A program made the translations under genes and the position numbers. 34,209 bases of DNA, from NCBI GenBank assembly GCA_964449275.1, contig CAYVAM010000023.1:1-34209 (forward strand), given 5' to 3'. This DNA is from JAUVZF01 sp964449275. GTDB taxonomy: Bacteria; Planctomycetota; Phycisphaerae; FEN-1346. Below are positions 24,781 to 32,237 of the stretch, in pieces. The notes beneath the pieces are model-generated. The model was not told the origin of the DNA and searched no databases. It saw only the letters and a program-made list of their open reading frames with translations. Each line of letters starts with the position of its first letter. Positions within the stretch are counted from its first letter, which is position 1.

Positions 24781-25593
24781 TCAGCCGTTTTGGCCCATTC
24801 CCGACAGGTGTCTGCACAGGCCGTCCACGAACGCGTAGAAACCGGGGAAGAGGAGCAGGCCCGCCTCTGCCTCGTCGGCAGACACGTCGATGCCGGTGGG
24901 GTGCCCGGACTTGTTCCGCAGGCCGCGGGCGTGCTCGAAGATGGGCGTGAGTTTCCGGTCAAGCGCATCGGCCAGCGGCCCGGGCAGACGCTTCTCGCCG
25001 CCCAGTTGGATCAGGCAGTCCCGGATGAGGCCGAAAAGGCGAGAAGCCCCCACCGGCGGGCCACCCAGGGCCTTCTGAATTCTATCCGCCCACGGCTTGA
25101 TGTCCGCGTCAGCGATGTGTTCGGCAAGGATCAGCGCGAGGCGCTCGCAGGCACAGCCGAGCATCACGGCCGACGCGCGGTAGAGCCCGGCCGACCAGGC
25201 GCTGACAGCCTCGTCCAGGTAGCCCAGGGCGACGTCGTCCGGGTCTTGGACCCGTCTGCGAACGGCATTCATGTACCTGGGCGGATCGTGAGGGGATCTC
25301 TCGCCGCGCTCGAGCAACGCGCGGCCGCGCTCCGTCAAAACAAGGGTGGGGAACTTGCGCCCCTGGAAGAAGGTGATGGCATATCCCGGAATCGCGACAA
25401 CACCCAGCCGTGCCAAGTGCCACCAGTACTCAATGACTGCGGCTGCGTCAAACTCGATGCCTCTCTGGCCGCACTCACGTTGGACCTCGCTCACAAACTC
25501 CTCAGCCCTCTCGGGCGGACGGTGCAACAGCATATCCTCGATCAGCCGCTTGACGGCCCCGCTCGTGTCTTCTGATTGCTGGTCTTGATCCAT
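24781..25593 (-). CDS. Winged-helix plus HEPN-type protein next to a restriction-modification enzyme
   Basis: The 270-residue protein begins with a helical and winged-helix-like part (about 10-95; VIEYWWHLARLGVVAIPG, then FPTLVLTERGRALLERG). The rest (about 115-265) is all-helical, resembling DUF4145/HEPN proteins, and contains RNKSGH at 226-231. That is an exact RNxxxH motif, the catalytic signature of HEPN ribonucleases. HEPN proteins often cut RNA in phage defence, so this could be a back-up effector of the adjacent enzyme. The gene starts 14 bp after that enzyme's stop on the same strand, so it is in its operon. The HEPN call rests on motif and helical character; RNase activity is an inference. 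Confidence 0.7.
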   Translation of the reverse strand: MDQDQQSEDTSGAVKRLIEDMLLHRPPERAEEFVSEVQRECGQRGIEFDAAAVIEYWWHLARLGVVAIPGYAITFFQGRKFPTLVLTERGRALLERGERSPHDPPRYMNAVRRRVQDPDDVALGYLDEAVSAWSAGLYRASAVMLGCACERLALILAEHIADADIKPWADRIQKALGGPPVGASRLFGLIRDCLIQLGGEKRLPGPLADALDRKLTPIFEHARGLRNKSGHPTGIDVSADEAEAGLLLFPGFYAFVDGLCRHLSGMGQNG

Positions 25594-25607
25594 GGGGCCC
25601 CTTCAGT

Positions 25608-28600
25608 TCACGGCAGCGGCCAGGAGGGGATGGCCTCGTCGATCTCGTCCATCAGGCGGAGGGTCTGGCGGACGGCTTCGGTGATGCCGCGGTAATGTTC
25701 GATGTCGTCGTAACCCAGGACGCGGCCTTTGCGGTCCTTCAGCCACTTCTCGCAGACCTGGTATCCGCCGAGGTGGAAGCCCCAGACCTCGGACGGGACG
25801 CCCTCGAAATACTGGTCCTTGTTGATGTACACCCGGCCGGACGCCTCGCCGGTCGGGGCCTTGTAGGCCTTCTTGCCGATCCGCTCGACGCGGTTGTCGC
25901 CCGGCTGCGGATAGGTGGTCTGGGGTGCCGGCATGTGCTCAAGCAGGTGCAGGCCGACGAGTTCCTCGCCGAGACCGGCCAGCGTGGCGAACAGCGCCCG
26001 GTCGCCGGTAAGCGGCAGCCGGGGGAAGTCGACCTTCAGGAACTCGGCGTACCGCTCGCGGTACGTAGGGCTGTGAAAGACGGCGTAGGCGTAGTGGAAG
26101 ATGTCCTCCGGACCGAAGGTCTTCTTCAGGTCACCCCGCCCGTCAGGGACGAATTGCAGGTCGAGGAGTTCGGCGACCCGGTCCACAAACGCCTGCGTCA
26201 GATTCGGCCGGCGACCGTCTTTGCCGGGTGGCCATGCCGAGTCTTCAAACATCTTCTCAGAGTCCGGGTAGACATAGACCGGAAACAGGTAGTTCACTTC
26301 CTTCATGCTGACCGCATGGTGTTGGATCATGGTCCGCGTGCAGAAAACGTGTTCCCAACCTCGCCCTATTTCCACCCTCTTCGTTGTGCAAAGGGCGAGG
26401 TTGTCTCCAGGGAACATGTTGCGCATCACGCGTTTCTGTGGTTGCCCGATGAACCCCCGGGATTTCCCGGTGTAGTACGTGAAACGGGTATCGAAGGGGC
26501 GGTAGCAAATCTGGCGGATGTTCTTCTTCTCAGGGCCGCTGCCGCGAACATCCGCTTGCGCGAGGGCAACGCGCCAATCCCTGACGTCCTTCCCCAGAGC
26601 GTACTTATCCCGGGCTTCTTCCTCGGGCAAGCCACAGAAGTCCTTGACTACCGTCCATACGTCATCGGCTGAGAAGTGCACCGTCAGTTTGTCCCTGGCC
26701 GTAACGACGCCGACCGTATGAACGGGGAGCGCCTCCGCGAGGCTGGTCGCTTCCTCGTATTCAGTTCGCGCGGCCTCATCCACGGGAACAAAGAAGTAGT
26801 GCGGCGAATTCGGCTTAATCTGTGTCCACTGCGTACTCGTCACGTCATTGGCGGCCAGCCAGTCGCCCTTTGCTTCGCGCGTCCCCCATCGCTCGGCATG
26901 AAACACGCGGGCCGGTTTCTTCCGGCGGCCGTTCTTTCGCTTCACGAACAGGCCGATGGCGACGCCCGTGGTGATGTCGAAGACGTTCTCGTCCTTCCCG
27001 CCCTCCGGGGGCTTCTCGCGTTTCTTGCTGCTGCCGTGCAGGTCCAGCACATAGATGTCGTCGAACGTGGCCATCAGGCTCTGGCGCATGCCGCGGAACG
27101 TCGGATTCTCCAGGTAGCCGTGATTCGTGATGAACCCGAGGATGCCGTAGCCGGTCCGCTCGATGCGGTACTGGGCGAAGCGGATGAACTTGACGTAATC
27201 GTCCTGGAGCCAGACCTTCTTCTCGCCCAGGGGCTTGCCGTCCACCGTGTAATACGCCTGGGCGCCGCCGTCCAGGGGGAGCGGCTTCTTGAGAAGAGAG
27301 TCGATCCACTCGTTCATGTTGGCCGAGAGGCCGGAGTACGGCGGATTGCCGAGGATGACCATGATGGGGCACTCCGCCTTGACCTTGCTGGCGGCGTTGG
27401 CCTCGCGGGCGATCTGGTTGGCGAGGGCCAGCAGCGGCCCGGCGACGATTTCGGCCTCCTCCAAAGTGTTCGTCAGGTACACGCGCAGGCGCTCGTCGTG
27501 CGGGAAATCGTAACCGGTTTCCTTCAGGAGCCACCCGAGTTTCATGTGGGCCACGGCATACGGCGCCATCATGAGTTCGAACCCGTGCAGCCGCGGGAGC
27601 AGGTGCTGGGCGACGTATCCCCTCTCGCCCGCCCATAGCCCGCGGTTGGGGGAGAGCGCGTCGTGGATGTGCCCGATGGTCTGGTAAAGGAACGTCCCGG
27701 TGCCAGCGGCCGGGTCGAGAATCTGGACCCGGTGGACCTCCTGCCTGGCCTTTCCGCCTTTCTTCGTGGGGTCGGCGACTTCGAGCGTGATGCGGCTGTT
27801 GTTCGCCAGGCCGCCGGTGCACGCGAGATCCCTTTTCAAGAGGACGTCGATGCTTGCCACGACGTACTGGACCACCGGTTCGGGCGTGTAGTAGATGCCG
27901 CGGCGCTGGCGGAGGTCCGGGTCGTAGGCGGCCAGGAAGGTTTCGTAGAAGTGGAGCACCGGGTCCTGTTTGTGGCCGGCCTTGCCGAAGTGTTTCAGGA
28001 TTTCGCTCATGTCGCAGTGGCGAAGCACGTCGGCCAGAACATCAACGGCCCAGACGATGCTCGGGTCGAGTTTCGTGCCGGCGATGTACTCGAAGGCCTC
28101 GCGGAGGAACGGATTCGTCTTGGGGAGGTCGTAGGCCGCATGCTCGCGGGTGAACCGGTTCGCCTCGCTGTCGGGCACGTTCTCGCGGGCAGAGAACAGT
28201 CCGTAGCAGACGGTCTGGGCGTACATGTCGGCGAACTGGTGGGGTGTGATGTCGTGAAGGATGGTGGCCCGGAAGGACTCCATTTCTGCATGGAGCGTGC
28301 CGGTGTCGTCCTCCAACTCGAAGGCCTTCTCGATGGCGTGGCGGATGACCTTGGCGATGTTGGCCATGCGCGCGGCGAGGTCCTTCGTCGTCCCGATCGT
28401 GGTGGCCTGAGCCGTGAGGAAGGTATCGAAGAGCGTGGCCAACTGCTCGTCCGCCCCGTGGAGGGACTTGATCTTGCCGCTCGCGTCGACTTGCGCCAGG
28501 TTCACCTGCACGTGCTGCTGGCCGTGCAGGTAGTAGCGGAACTCTAGGTAGTCGGTCAGGATGAGGTTGTCGAGGCTGGCGAGGTAGCGCTTGAGTTGGT

Positions 28601-28853
28601 CGGTCTTCTCGGCGTCGTCCAGGGGTACGCCGATGTCCTTGCATTCGATGAACCCGAGCGGGACCTCTTTCCGGGCCACGATGAAATCCGGTGCGCCGCA
28701 CGCGACGCGCTTGGGCTCGTTGGTGGCCCGGATGCCCTTGCCGAAGGACTCAACCAGGGTCTTGAATGCCGGGCGGTAAGTGTGTTCGGTGGCGTCGCCG
28801 GCCGAGTGCGTCTGCCGGAGCGCGCGAAGGTACGTCTTGATGGCCTCCTGCAT
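25608..28853 (-). CDS. Single-chain restriction-modification enzyme (type IIG / ISP-like N6-adenine methyltransferase)
   Basis: The 1081-residue protein carries both activities. An N-terminal PD-(D/E)xK nuclease is suggested by APDF (54-57; D56) and FIECK (68-72; E70, K72). A helical connector (about 130-310) leads to RRGIYYTP (317-324), then methyltransferase motif I LDPAAGTGTF (379-388) and motif IV NPPYS (503-507), the adenine-N6 signature. The C-terminal part (about 700-1081) is probably target recognition. No helicase is present, unlike LlaBIII-type ISP enzymes. The ATG at 28853 follows ggag with an 8-base spacer. It heads a two-gene unit with the HEPN-type protein and is the main cargo of the element. 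Confidence 0.9.
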   Translation of the reverse strand: MQEAIKTYLRALRQTHSAGDATEHTYRPAFKTLVESFGKGIRATNEPKRVACGAPDFIVARKEVPLGFIECKDIGVPLDDAEKTDQLKRYLASLDNLILTDYLEFRYYLHGQQHVQVNLAQVDASGKIKSLHGADEQLATLFDTFLTAQATTIGTTKDLAARMANIAKVIRHAIEKAFELEDDTGTLHAEMESFRATILHDITPHQFADMYAQTVCYGLFSARENVPDSEANRFTREHAAYDLPKTNPFLREAFEYIAGTKLDPSIVWAVDVLADVLRHCDMSEILKHFGKAGHKQDPVLHFYETFLAAYDPDLRQRRGIYYTPEPVVQYVVASIDVLLKRDLACTGGLANNSRITLEVADPTKKGGKARQEVHRVQILDPAAGTGTFLYQTIGHIHDALSPNRGLWAGERGYVAQHLLPRLHGFELMMAPYAVAHMKLGWLLKETGYDFPHDERLRVYLTNTLEEAEIVAGPLLALANQIAREANAASKVKAECPIMVILGNPPYSGLSANMNEWIDSLLKKPLPLDGGAQAYYTVDGKPLGEKKVWLQDDYVKFIRFAQYRIERTGYGILGFITNHGYLENPTFRGMRQSLMATFDDIYVLDLHGSSKKREKPPEGGKDENVFDITTGVAIGLFVKRKNGRRKKPARVFHAERWGTREAKGDWLAANDVTSTQWTQIKPNSPHYFFVPVDEAARTEYEEATSLAEALPVHTVGVVTARDKLTVHFSADDVWTVVKDFCGLPEEEARDKYALGKDVRDWRVALAQADVRGSGPEKKNIRQICYRPFDTRFTYYTGKSRGFIGQPQKRVMRNMFPGDNLALCTTKRVEIGRGWEHVFCTRTMIQHHAVSMKEVNYLFPVYVYPDSEKMFEDSAWPPGKDGRRPNLTQAFVDRVAELLDLQFVPDGRGDLKKTFGPEDIFHYAYAVFHSPTYRERYAEFLKVDFPRLPLTGDRALFATLAGLGEELVGLHLLEHMPAPQTTYPQPGDNRVERIGKKAYKAPTGEASGRVYINKDQYFEGVPSEVWGFHLGGYQVCEKWLKDRKGRVLGYDDIEHYRGITEAVRQTLRLMDEIDEAIPSWPLP

Positions 28854-29228
28854 ATTGCTCGCTCCGAGCGGCTGTCGCGGGACTTCCTTCCGTATCCGCA
28901 GCGTTGAGCCAGAGTGTATCGCGCGGGCGGGACGCAAGCAAGCCTACCCGGCGCGGGCAGGAATGATAACTTCTGCAATCTGGCGCTGGCCTAGCGAAGC
29001 CCGATGTGGCAGGACGCCAGCGACCCGGATTCGCGCTGGGGTGGCTTTTCCGGGTCGCGGCTTGTGGCCGGCCAAAGGCTCCACGGTCACGTCGCGTCGC
29101 ACTGGGCCTTCCTGGAACGCACAGCGGCCGCGCAGGCAGTGTCCTCACATCGCATGAATCGAAAACGTCTTCTCGGCCCGGAGAGGCGCCCCGGTGTTGC
29201 CCGGGGCGCCGGAGGACGTGTGATGCGG
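28854..29228. other. Intergenic region upstream of the restriction-modification gene
   Basis: No gene is supported. It should contain the minus-strand promoter for the restriction-modification/HEPN pair. The only clear structure is the hairpin at 29185-29210. Confidence 0.55.
29185..29210 (-). terminator. Strong hairpin ending the small-gene operon
   Basis: ggcgccccgg (29185-29194) and ccggggcgcc (29201-29210) form a perfect 10-bp GC stem with a 6-base loop, 19 bp past the stop of the last small gene. No T-run follows closely, but position and strength suggest termination before the restriction-modification gene. Confidence 0.5.
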
Positions 29229-29468
29229 CTACAGAGGCGTGACCTCAAAGTCCCACACCCACACGGTCCCGTCATCGTGCTGGGCGTCCTTGGGTGTCTC
29301 GCCGCTGGTCACCTCGACGCGGTAGAGCCACCAGCCGACGTCGCCTTGGCCGTGGTCCGGCTTGGCCTTGCGGATGACGGCGTCGCACTCCTCGGCGAAG
29401 TGGTCGCTTCGGACGTGGACGCGGGTGCCGTTCTTCAGACGCGGCGGTCGAGTGGTCGTGGCTGCCAT
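29229..29468 (-). CDS. Small hypothetical protein
   Basis: This 79-residue protein has a beta-rich look (RLKNGTRVHVRSDHFAEECDAVI, VGWWLYRVEVTSG, TVWVWDFEVTPL), perhaps a small SH3-like barrel. It lies 3 bp after the HARE-HTH gene in a run of five same-strand genes. A purine-rich aaaggggg stands before the ATG. Family not recognised. Confidence 0.65.
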   Translation of the reverse strand: MAATTTRPPRLKNGTRVHVRSDHFAEECDAVIRKAKPDHGQGDVGWWLYRVEVTSGETPKDAQHDDGTVWVWDFEVTPL

Positions 29469-29471
29469 GGT

Positions 29472-30014
29472 CTACGCCCCCTTTCCGGTGTGGACGAACT
29501 TGCCCCGGCCGACCTTCTTGAACCGGGCGTCCTTGCCCTTCTTCTGGGTCTCTCTCAGGACGGCGCTATACAAAGTCGCGTGCGGCGTCGCGCCCTTGGT
29601 CTGCCAGCGGCCGGTGGCGAGGACCTTCGCGACCATGGCCTTGCAGTCCATCGGCTCCTTGGCCTTCGCGAGGACCTCCGCCGCCAGGTCCAGCAGACTG
29701 GGCTTTTTCTCGCGCGGGGCCTTGGTCTTCCTGGCCGCCTTGGCTCGCGCCTTGGACGTCCCCTCGCGGCCCACGTTGGCCCGTGTGGCGTCCGGGCCGG
29801 CCTCGGCGGCCGGGGCGTCGCCCTTACCGCCCGTCGCGCCCCTGGCCGTCCCCCGCAGGCGCTGGGCGCTCTTGATGCGGACCTTCTTGCTGGTCACGGT
29901 GTTCGTCCCGTCCCATCCGCCCCGCGGGTTTTCCGCGTCGATGCGGACGAGCACGACCTTCCCGCTCACCTTCGCGAGGTACGTCCCGCCGACCTTGACA
30001 TCTGCGTTCTTCAT
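29472..30014 (-). CDS. HARE-HTH domain protein
   Basis: The 180-residue protein has an N-terminal small beta domain (VKVGGTYLAKVSGKVVLVRID) and a long alanine/lysine/arginine-rich linker (about 55-105). The C-terminal winged helix is of the HARE-HTH type: LLDLAAEVLAKAKEPMDCKAM, then TPHATLYSAVLRETQKKG, then RFKKVGRGKFVHTG. HARE-HTH domains occur in restriction enzymes, RNA polymerase delta and chromatin proteins and bind DNA. Together with the nearby restriction-modification enzyme this fits a DNA-surveillance or regulatory role, though that is inferred. The start follows aaaggag. Confidence 0.83.
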   Translation of the reverse strand: MKNADVKVGGTYLAKVSGKVVLVRIDAENPRGGWDGTNTVTSKKVRIKSAQRLRGTARGATGGKGDAPAAEAGPDATRANVGREGTSKARAKAARKTKAPREKKPSLLDLAAEVLAKAKEPMDCKAMVAKVLATGRWQTKGATPHATLYSAVLRETQKKGKDARFKKVGRGKFVHTGKGA

Positions 30015-30041
30015 GACCTGCTCCTTTCCAACGCGTGCGTG

Positions 30042-30545
30042 TTACAGACCCAGCTCGTCCGTGAGCCGGGCCAGTTCGTCCGGCCCACCGACCAGTTCGG
30101 TGGGCCGCTCCGCCAGCCACCGCAGCTGGTGGTTCACTTCGGGGTTGCTTGTCTCCGCCGGCTGGAGGTAGGCGACGACGGCCGCCACCGCCTGCGGCGA
30201 GAGGTTGTCCCGGAGGGCGTCGAAGAGGACCCGTTCGTCGATGCCCTTCGGCTCGGGCGGCGCGTCGGCCAGGGCACACAGGCCCTCGTACAGCCACCGG
30301 CCGAGTTCATCGCGGACGGCCGTGTCGAGCCGGTCGGCGAGGGCCCGGGCGTAGGCCCAGTCGCGCTGGCGGCAGGCACCGGCGACGGCCTCGAGGTCGT
30401 CGGCGTCCTTGCGGTAGACGGCGGCGAGGTCGGCGTGGACGTCGCCGGCGTCGGCCTGCTGGCGCAGTGTGCGGATGCGCCGTCGGAGCTTCGGCAGCTC
30501 CTTGGTGACGGCGGCTTCAAGACGAGGGCGCTTCCTCGCGGCCAT
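30042..30545 (-). CDS. Hypothetical helical protein
   Basis: This 167-residue protein is almost entirely helical and charged (VTKELPKLRRRIRTLRQQAD, DLAAVYRKDADDLEAVAGA). No family is recognised. The start follows aaggag. It sits between two other small genes of the same operon. Confidence 0.68.
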   Translation of the reverse strand: MAARKRPRLEAAVTKELPKLRRRIRTLRQQADAGDVHADLAAVYRKDADDLEAVAGACRQRDWAYARALADRLDTAVRDELGRWLYEGLCALADAPPEPKGIDERVLFDALRDNLSPQAVAAVVAYLQPAETSNPEVNHQLRWLAERPTELVGGPDELARLTDELGL

Positions 30546-30563
30546 GGTCGTCTCCTTCCCTCG

Positions 30564-30881
30564 TTACGCGTTCGGGTCGATGCCGGCGGCCTTCTGGGCC
30601 CGCTCGGCGTACCTGGCGAGCGTCCGGTAGATGCCGCAGAGCCGGTCGACCTCGGCCCCGCGGTGCTGGACGACGCCCAGCCCATTGACGTGGCCGTCTT
30701 CATCGAGGCGGTCGGACGCCTGCCGGAGCCGGTCGGCCAGGTCGCGCATCTCGCCGGCGAGTTCGGCTCGGCGTCGCTCGGTGTCCACGGTGATGTCGGT
30801 GGCCACTTCGAGGGCCTCGCTGTGGTCGCCCGCGTCGTGGCAGGCCTGGAGCGTCGCCCTCATCTGTTCAGCGGTTCGCAT
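30564..30881 (-). CDS. Small helical hypothetical protein
   Basis: This 105-residue protein is a predicted helical bundle (RTAEQMRATLQACHDAGDHS, RRRAELAGEMRDLADRLRQA). Its leader, aaaggagacgacc before the ATG, is almost identical to that of the next gene. Function unknown. Confidence 0.68.
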   Translation of the reverse strand: MRTAEQMRATLQACHDAGDHSEALEVATDITVDTERRRAELAGEMRDLADRLRQASDRLDEDGHVNGLGVVQHRGAEVDRLCGIYRTLARYAERAQKAAGIDPNA

Positions 30882-30911
30882 GGTCGTCTCCTTTGTGGGT
30901 CAGGGGTCCGG

Positions 30912-31184
30912 TTACTCGTCTTCGGCCATGATGGCGGCGGCATCGGCCTCGAGGTCAGCCATGACCTGCGAGAAGGGCGTGCGGCAGGCCCGGGCCAGGC
31001 GCCGCACCCGGCGATACCACCACTTGGCCTTCGTCGAGTCGACGAAGCCGATGGTCTTCCACGCGGCCAGGGCGTGGGCGAGTTTCTGGCGCTCGTCGTA
31101 GGCGTCGTACTCGTCGGGGATCGTCACCCGGACCTTGCGGCCCTCGAACTCGGCCTCGTACGTCTTGGGCTTCCTGCGTGCCAT
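30912..31184 (-). CDS. Small hypothetical protein, first gene of the distal operon
   Basis: This 90-residue protein begins ARRKPKTYEAEFEGRKVRVTIPDEYDAYDERQKL, a beta hairpin and helix, and continues with a basic helical region (KAKWWYRRVRRLARACRTPF) and an acidic end. I choose the ATG at 31184, which follows aaaggag, over the open frame to 31214. It is divergent from the HTH gene at 31291 across a 106-bp gap. Function unknown. Confidence 0.68.
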   Translation of the reverse strand: MARRKPKTYEAEFEGRKVRVTIPDEYDAYDERQKLAHALAAWKTIGFVDSTKAKWWYRRVRRLARACRTPFSQVMADLEADAAAIMAEDE

Positions 31185-31290
31185 CGCCTGCTCCTTTGCG
31201 TTCCGCGTTTCCATAGACAGTCATGCATGCTTTCTGCAAGGAATCAAGGCGATTCCATGTTTTTTCTGCATCTTTTTCGAAGGCGGCGTG
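31185..31290. promoter_or_regulatory. Divergent promoter region with inverted repeat
   Basis: This AT-richer 106-bp gap lies between two divergent genes. It contains ggaatc (31240-31245) and gattcc (31251-31256), a 6-bp inverted repeat with a 5-bp spacer, and catgcatg at 31223-31230. Either could be an operator for the adjacent HTH protein. Confidence 0.45.
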
Positions 31291-31491
31291 ATGGGTGACA
31301 CCGGCCCCGCACCGCGTGACAAACTCGACCCCTCGGCGCTCCCGCTGGCTGACGCGGCGCGGCTGTTAGGCGTGTCGGAGGCGACGCTCAAGGAGCATGC
31401 GGAGGCGGGGGTGCCGATCGACCCGGACGGCCATCTGAAACTGGTGCCCTACGCGGCGTGGCTCAACCAGAGGCTCCGTGATGGCGATTGA
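31291..31491 (+). CDS. Small MerR/excisionase-like HTH protein
   Basis: The 66-residue protein contains LPLADAARLLGVSEATLKEHAEAG, a helix-turn-helix, followed by a short wing (PIDPDGHLKLVPYAAWL). It is the first plus-strand gene of the element and diverges from the five-gene small operon. It may regulate that operon or act as an excision factor. The start is ATG at 31291, with a weak gaaggcgg upstream; GTG at 31288 is possible. Confidence 0.7.
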   Translation: MGDTGPAPRDKLDPSALPLADAARLLGVSEATLKEHAEAGVPIDPDGHLKLVPYAAWLNQRLRDGD

Positions 31492-31642
31492 CCGAGCCAA
31501 CCTGACCCAGAGCGACCTCTTGCAGATCGTGAACGCGACGCCCCTCGGGGCGGTGCTGACGCGGTCGCGCCTCCGCCGCCAGATGGACTCGGCGGTGCTT
31601 CGGGTCTCTGTGATGGCCGAAGGCGATGTAGCAGGATTGTAG
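31481..31642 (+). CDS. Small protein at the distal edge of the element, possibly truncated
   Basis: This 53-residue frame starts inside the last codons of the HTH gene (11-bp overlap), reading LTQSDLLQIVNATPLGAVLT and then RSRLRRQMDSAVLRV. The first part looks like a helix-turn-helix; the last ten residues look random and end at TAG inside a small hairpin (31633-31649). It may be the truncated start of a longer regulatory protein cut at the element boundary. Evidence is coupling and composition only. Confidence 0.5.
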   Translation: MAIDRANLTQSDLLQIVNATPLGAVLTRSRLRRQMDSAVLRVSVMAEGDVAGL

Positions 31643-31921
31643 CAATCCTCACCTCCAGCCGTACAATGCCGGGGGCATGCCGTAAGACACCGCCGCCAAA
31701 CAACTTACCGTTAGTATGTCGCTGTGCCCATTTGTTACAGACTCACTCAGTCGGGTCGGCGCGGGCTTGCGGTCAGGCTGGCCTGCGAGCATAAGCCGTT
31801 GTCGTCGCAGGCCTTGGAGAGGATTAACCGTGATGGCGGCGGGAGGAGGTCGTCGGGCCCCGAACCCGACGGTGGAAACCGTGTTGACCGTGGTTCCTGT
31901 GGGCGGTTTCGGGCGGTGTTT
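31643..31921. other. Boundary region beyond the element, no gene seen
   Basis: These 279 bases have no supported gene and lower GC than the flanks in places. The hairpin aggattg/caatcct at 31633-31649 lies at the left edge. The true end of the element is probably here, but no attachment site could be identified. Confidence 0.5.
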
Positions 31922-32023
31922 CTATGGTTCTTGCGTTTTGCTAAGGTCGCTTGCGGCCAAATCCGTGGCCAACTTGCCCAGCATCTGCCGGCACAGCTCA
32001 TTCCACGCTTTCAGCCGCTCAGG
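31922..32023 (-). pseudogene. Unidentified gene fragment
   Basis: In frame directly after the stop of the PEP-CTERM remnant, 33 codons read PERLKAWNELCRQMLGKLA and then TDLAASDLSKTQEP before TAG. It looks like the natural C-terminus of some protein, with no start. I do not recognise it. Confidence 0.3.
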
Positions 32024-32110
32024 TCACCTCCGCTGCCGGAGCAGCATCCCCAGCCCGCCCACGGCCAACAAGGCCAGCGTGGCGGGTTGGGGTGTGACGT
32101 GCCAGGAGCC
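32024..32110 (-). pseudogene. PEP-CTERM tail remnant
   Basis: The minus-strand frame reads SWHVTPQPATLALLAVGGLG, then MLLRQRR and stop. This is a PEP-CTERM-type sorting signal (with PQP for PEP), hydrophobic helix and basic end. No matching exported domain or signal peptide lies upstream, so it is the left-over tail of a lost gene. Confidence 0.62.
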
Positions 32111-32237
32111 AATGGAGCTCTTGCTGCCCCGGAGGTCCGTGGTAGAATGCTCAGAATAGCCGACGGCGGCCGTCGGGCGAGAGGCCATCCGGCAAGTCCC
32201 GGGCAAAAACGATCTGCCAACGAGTATGGAGAACAGG

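Noticed and set aside
29004..31298. 764-codon plus-strand open frame
   Set aside because: It runs antisense to five small minus-strand genes with good ribosome binding sites and is a high-GC shadow with no domain features.
14525..31650. Complete prophage
   Set aside because: No terminase, portal, capsid, tail or lysis gene can be seen, so an integrative element or satellite is a better reading.
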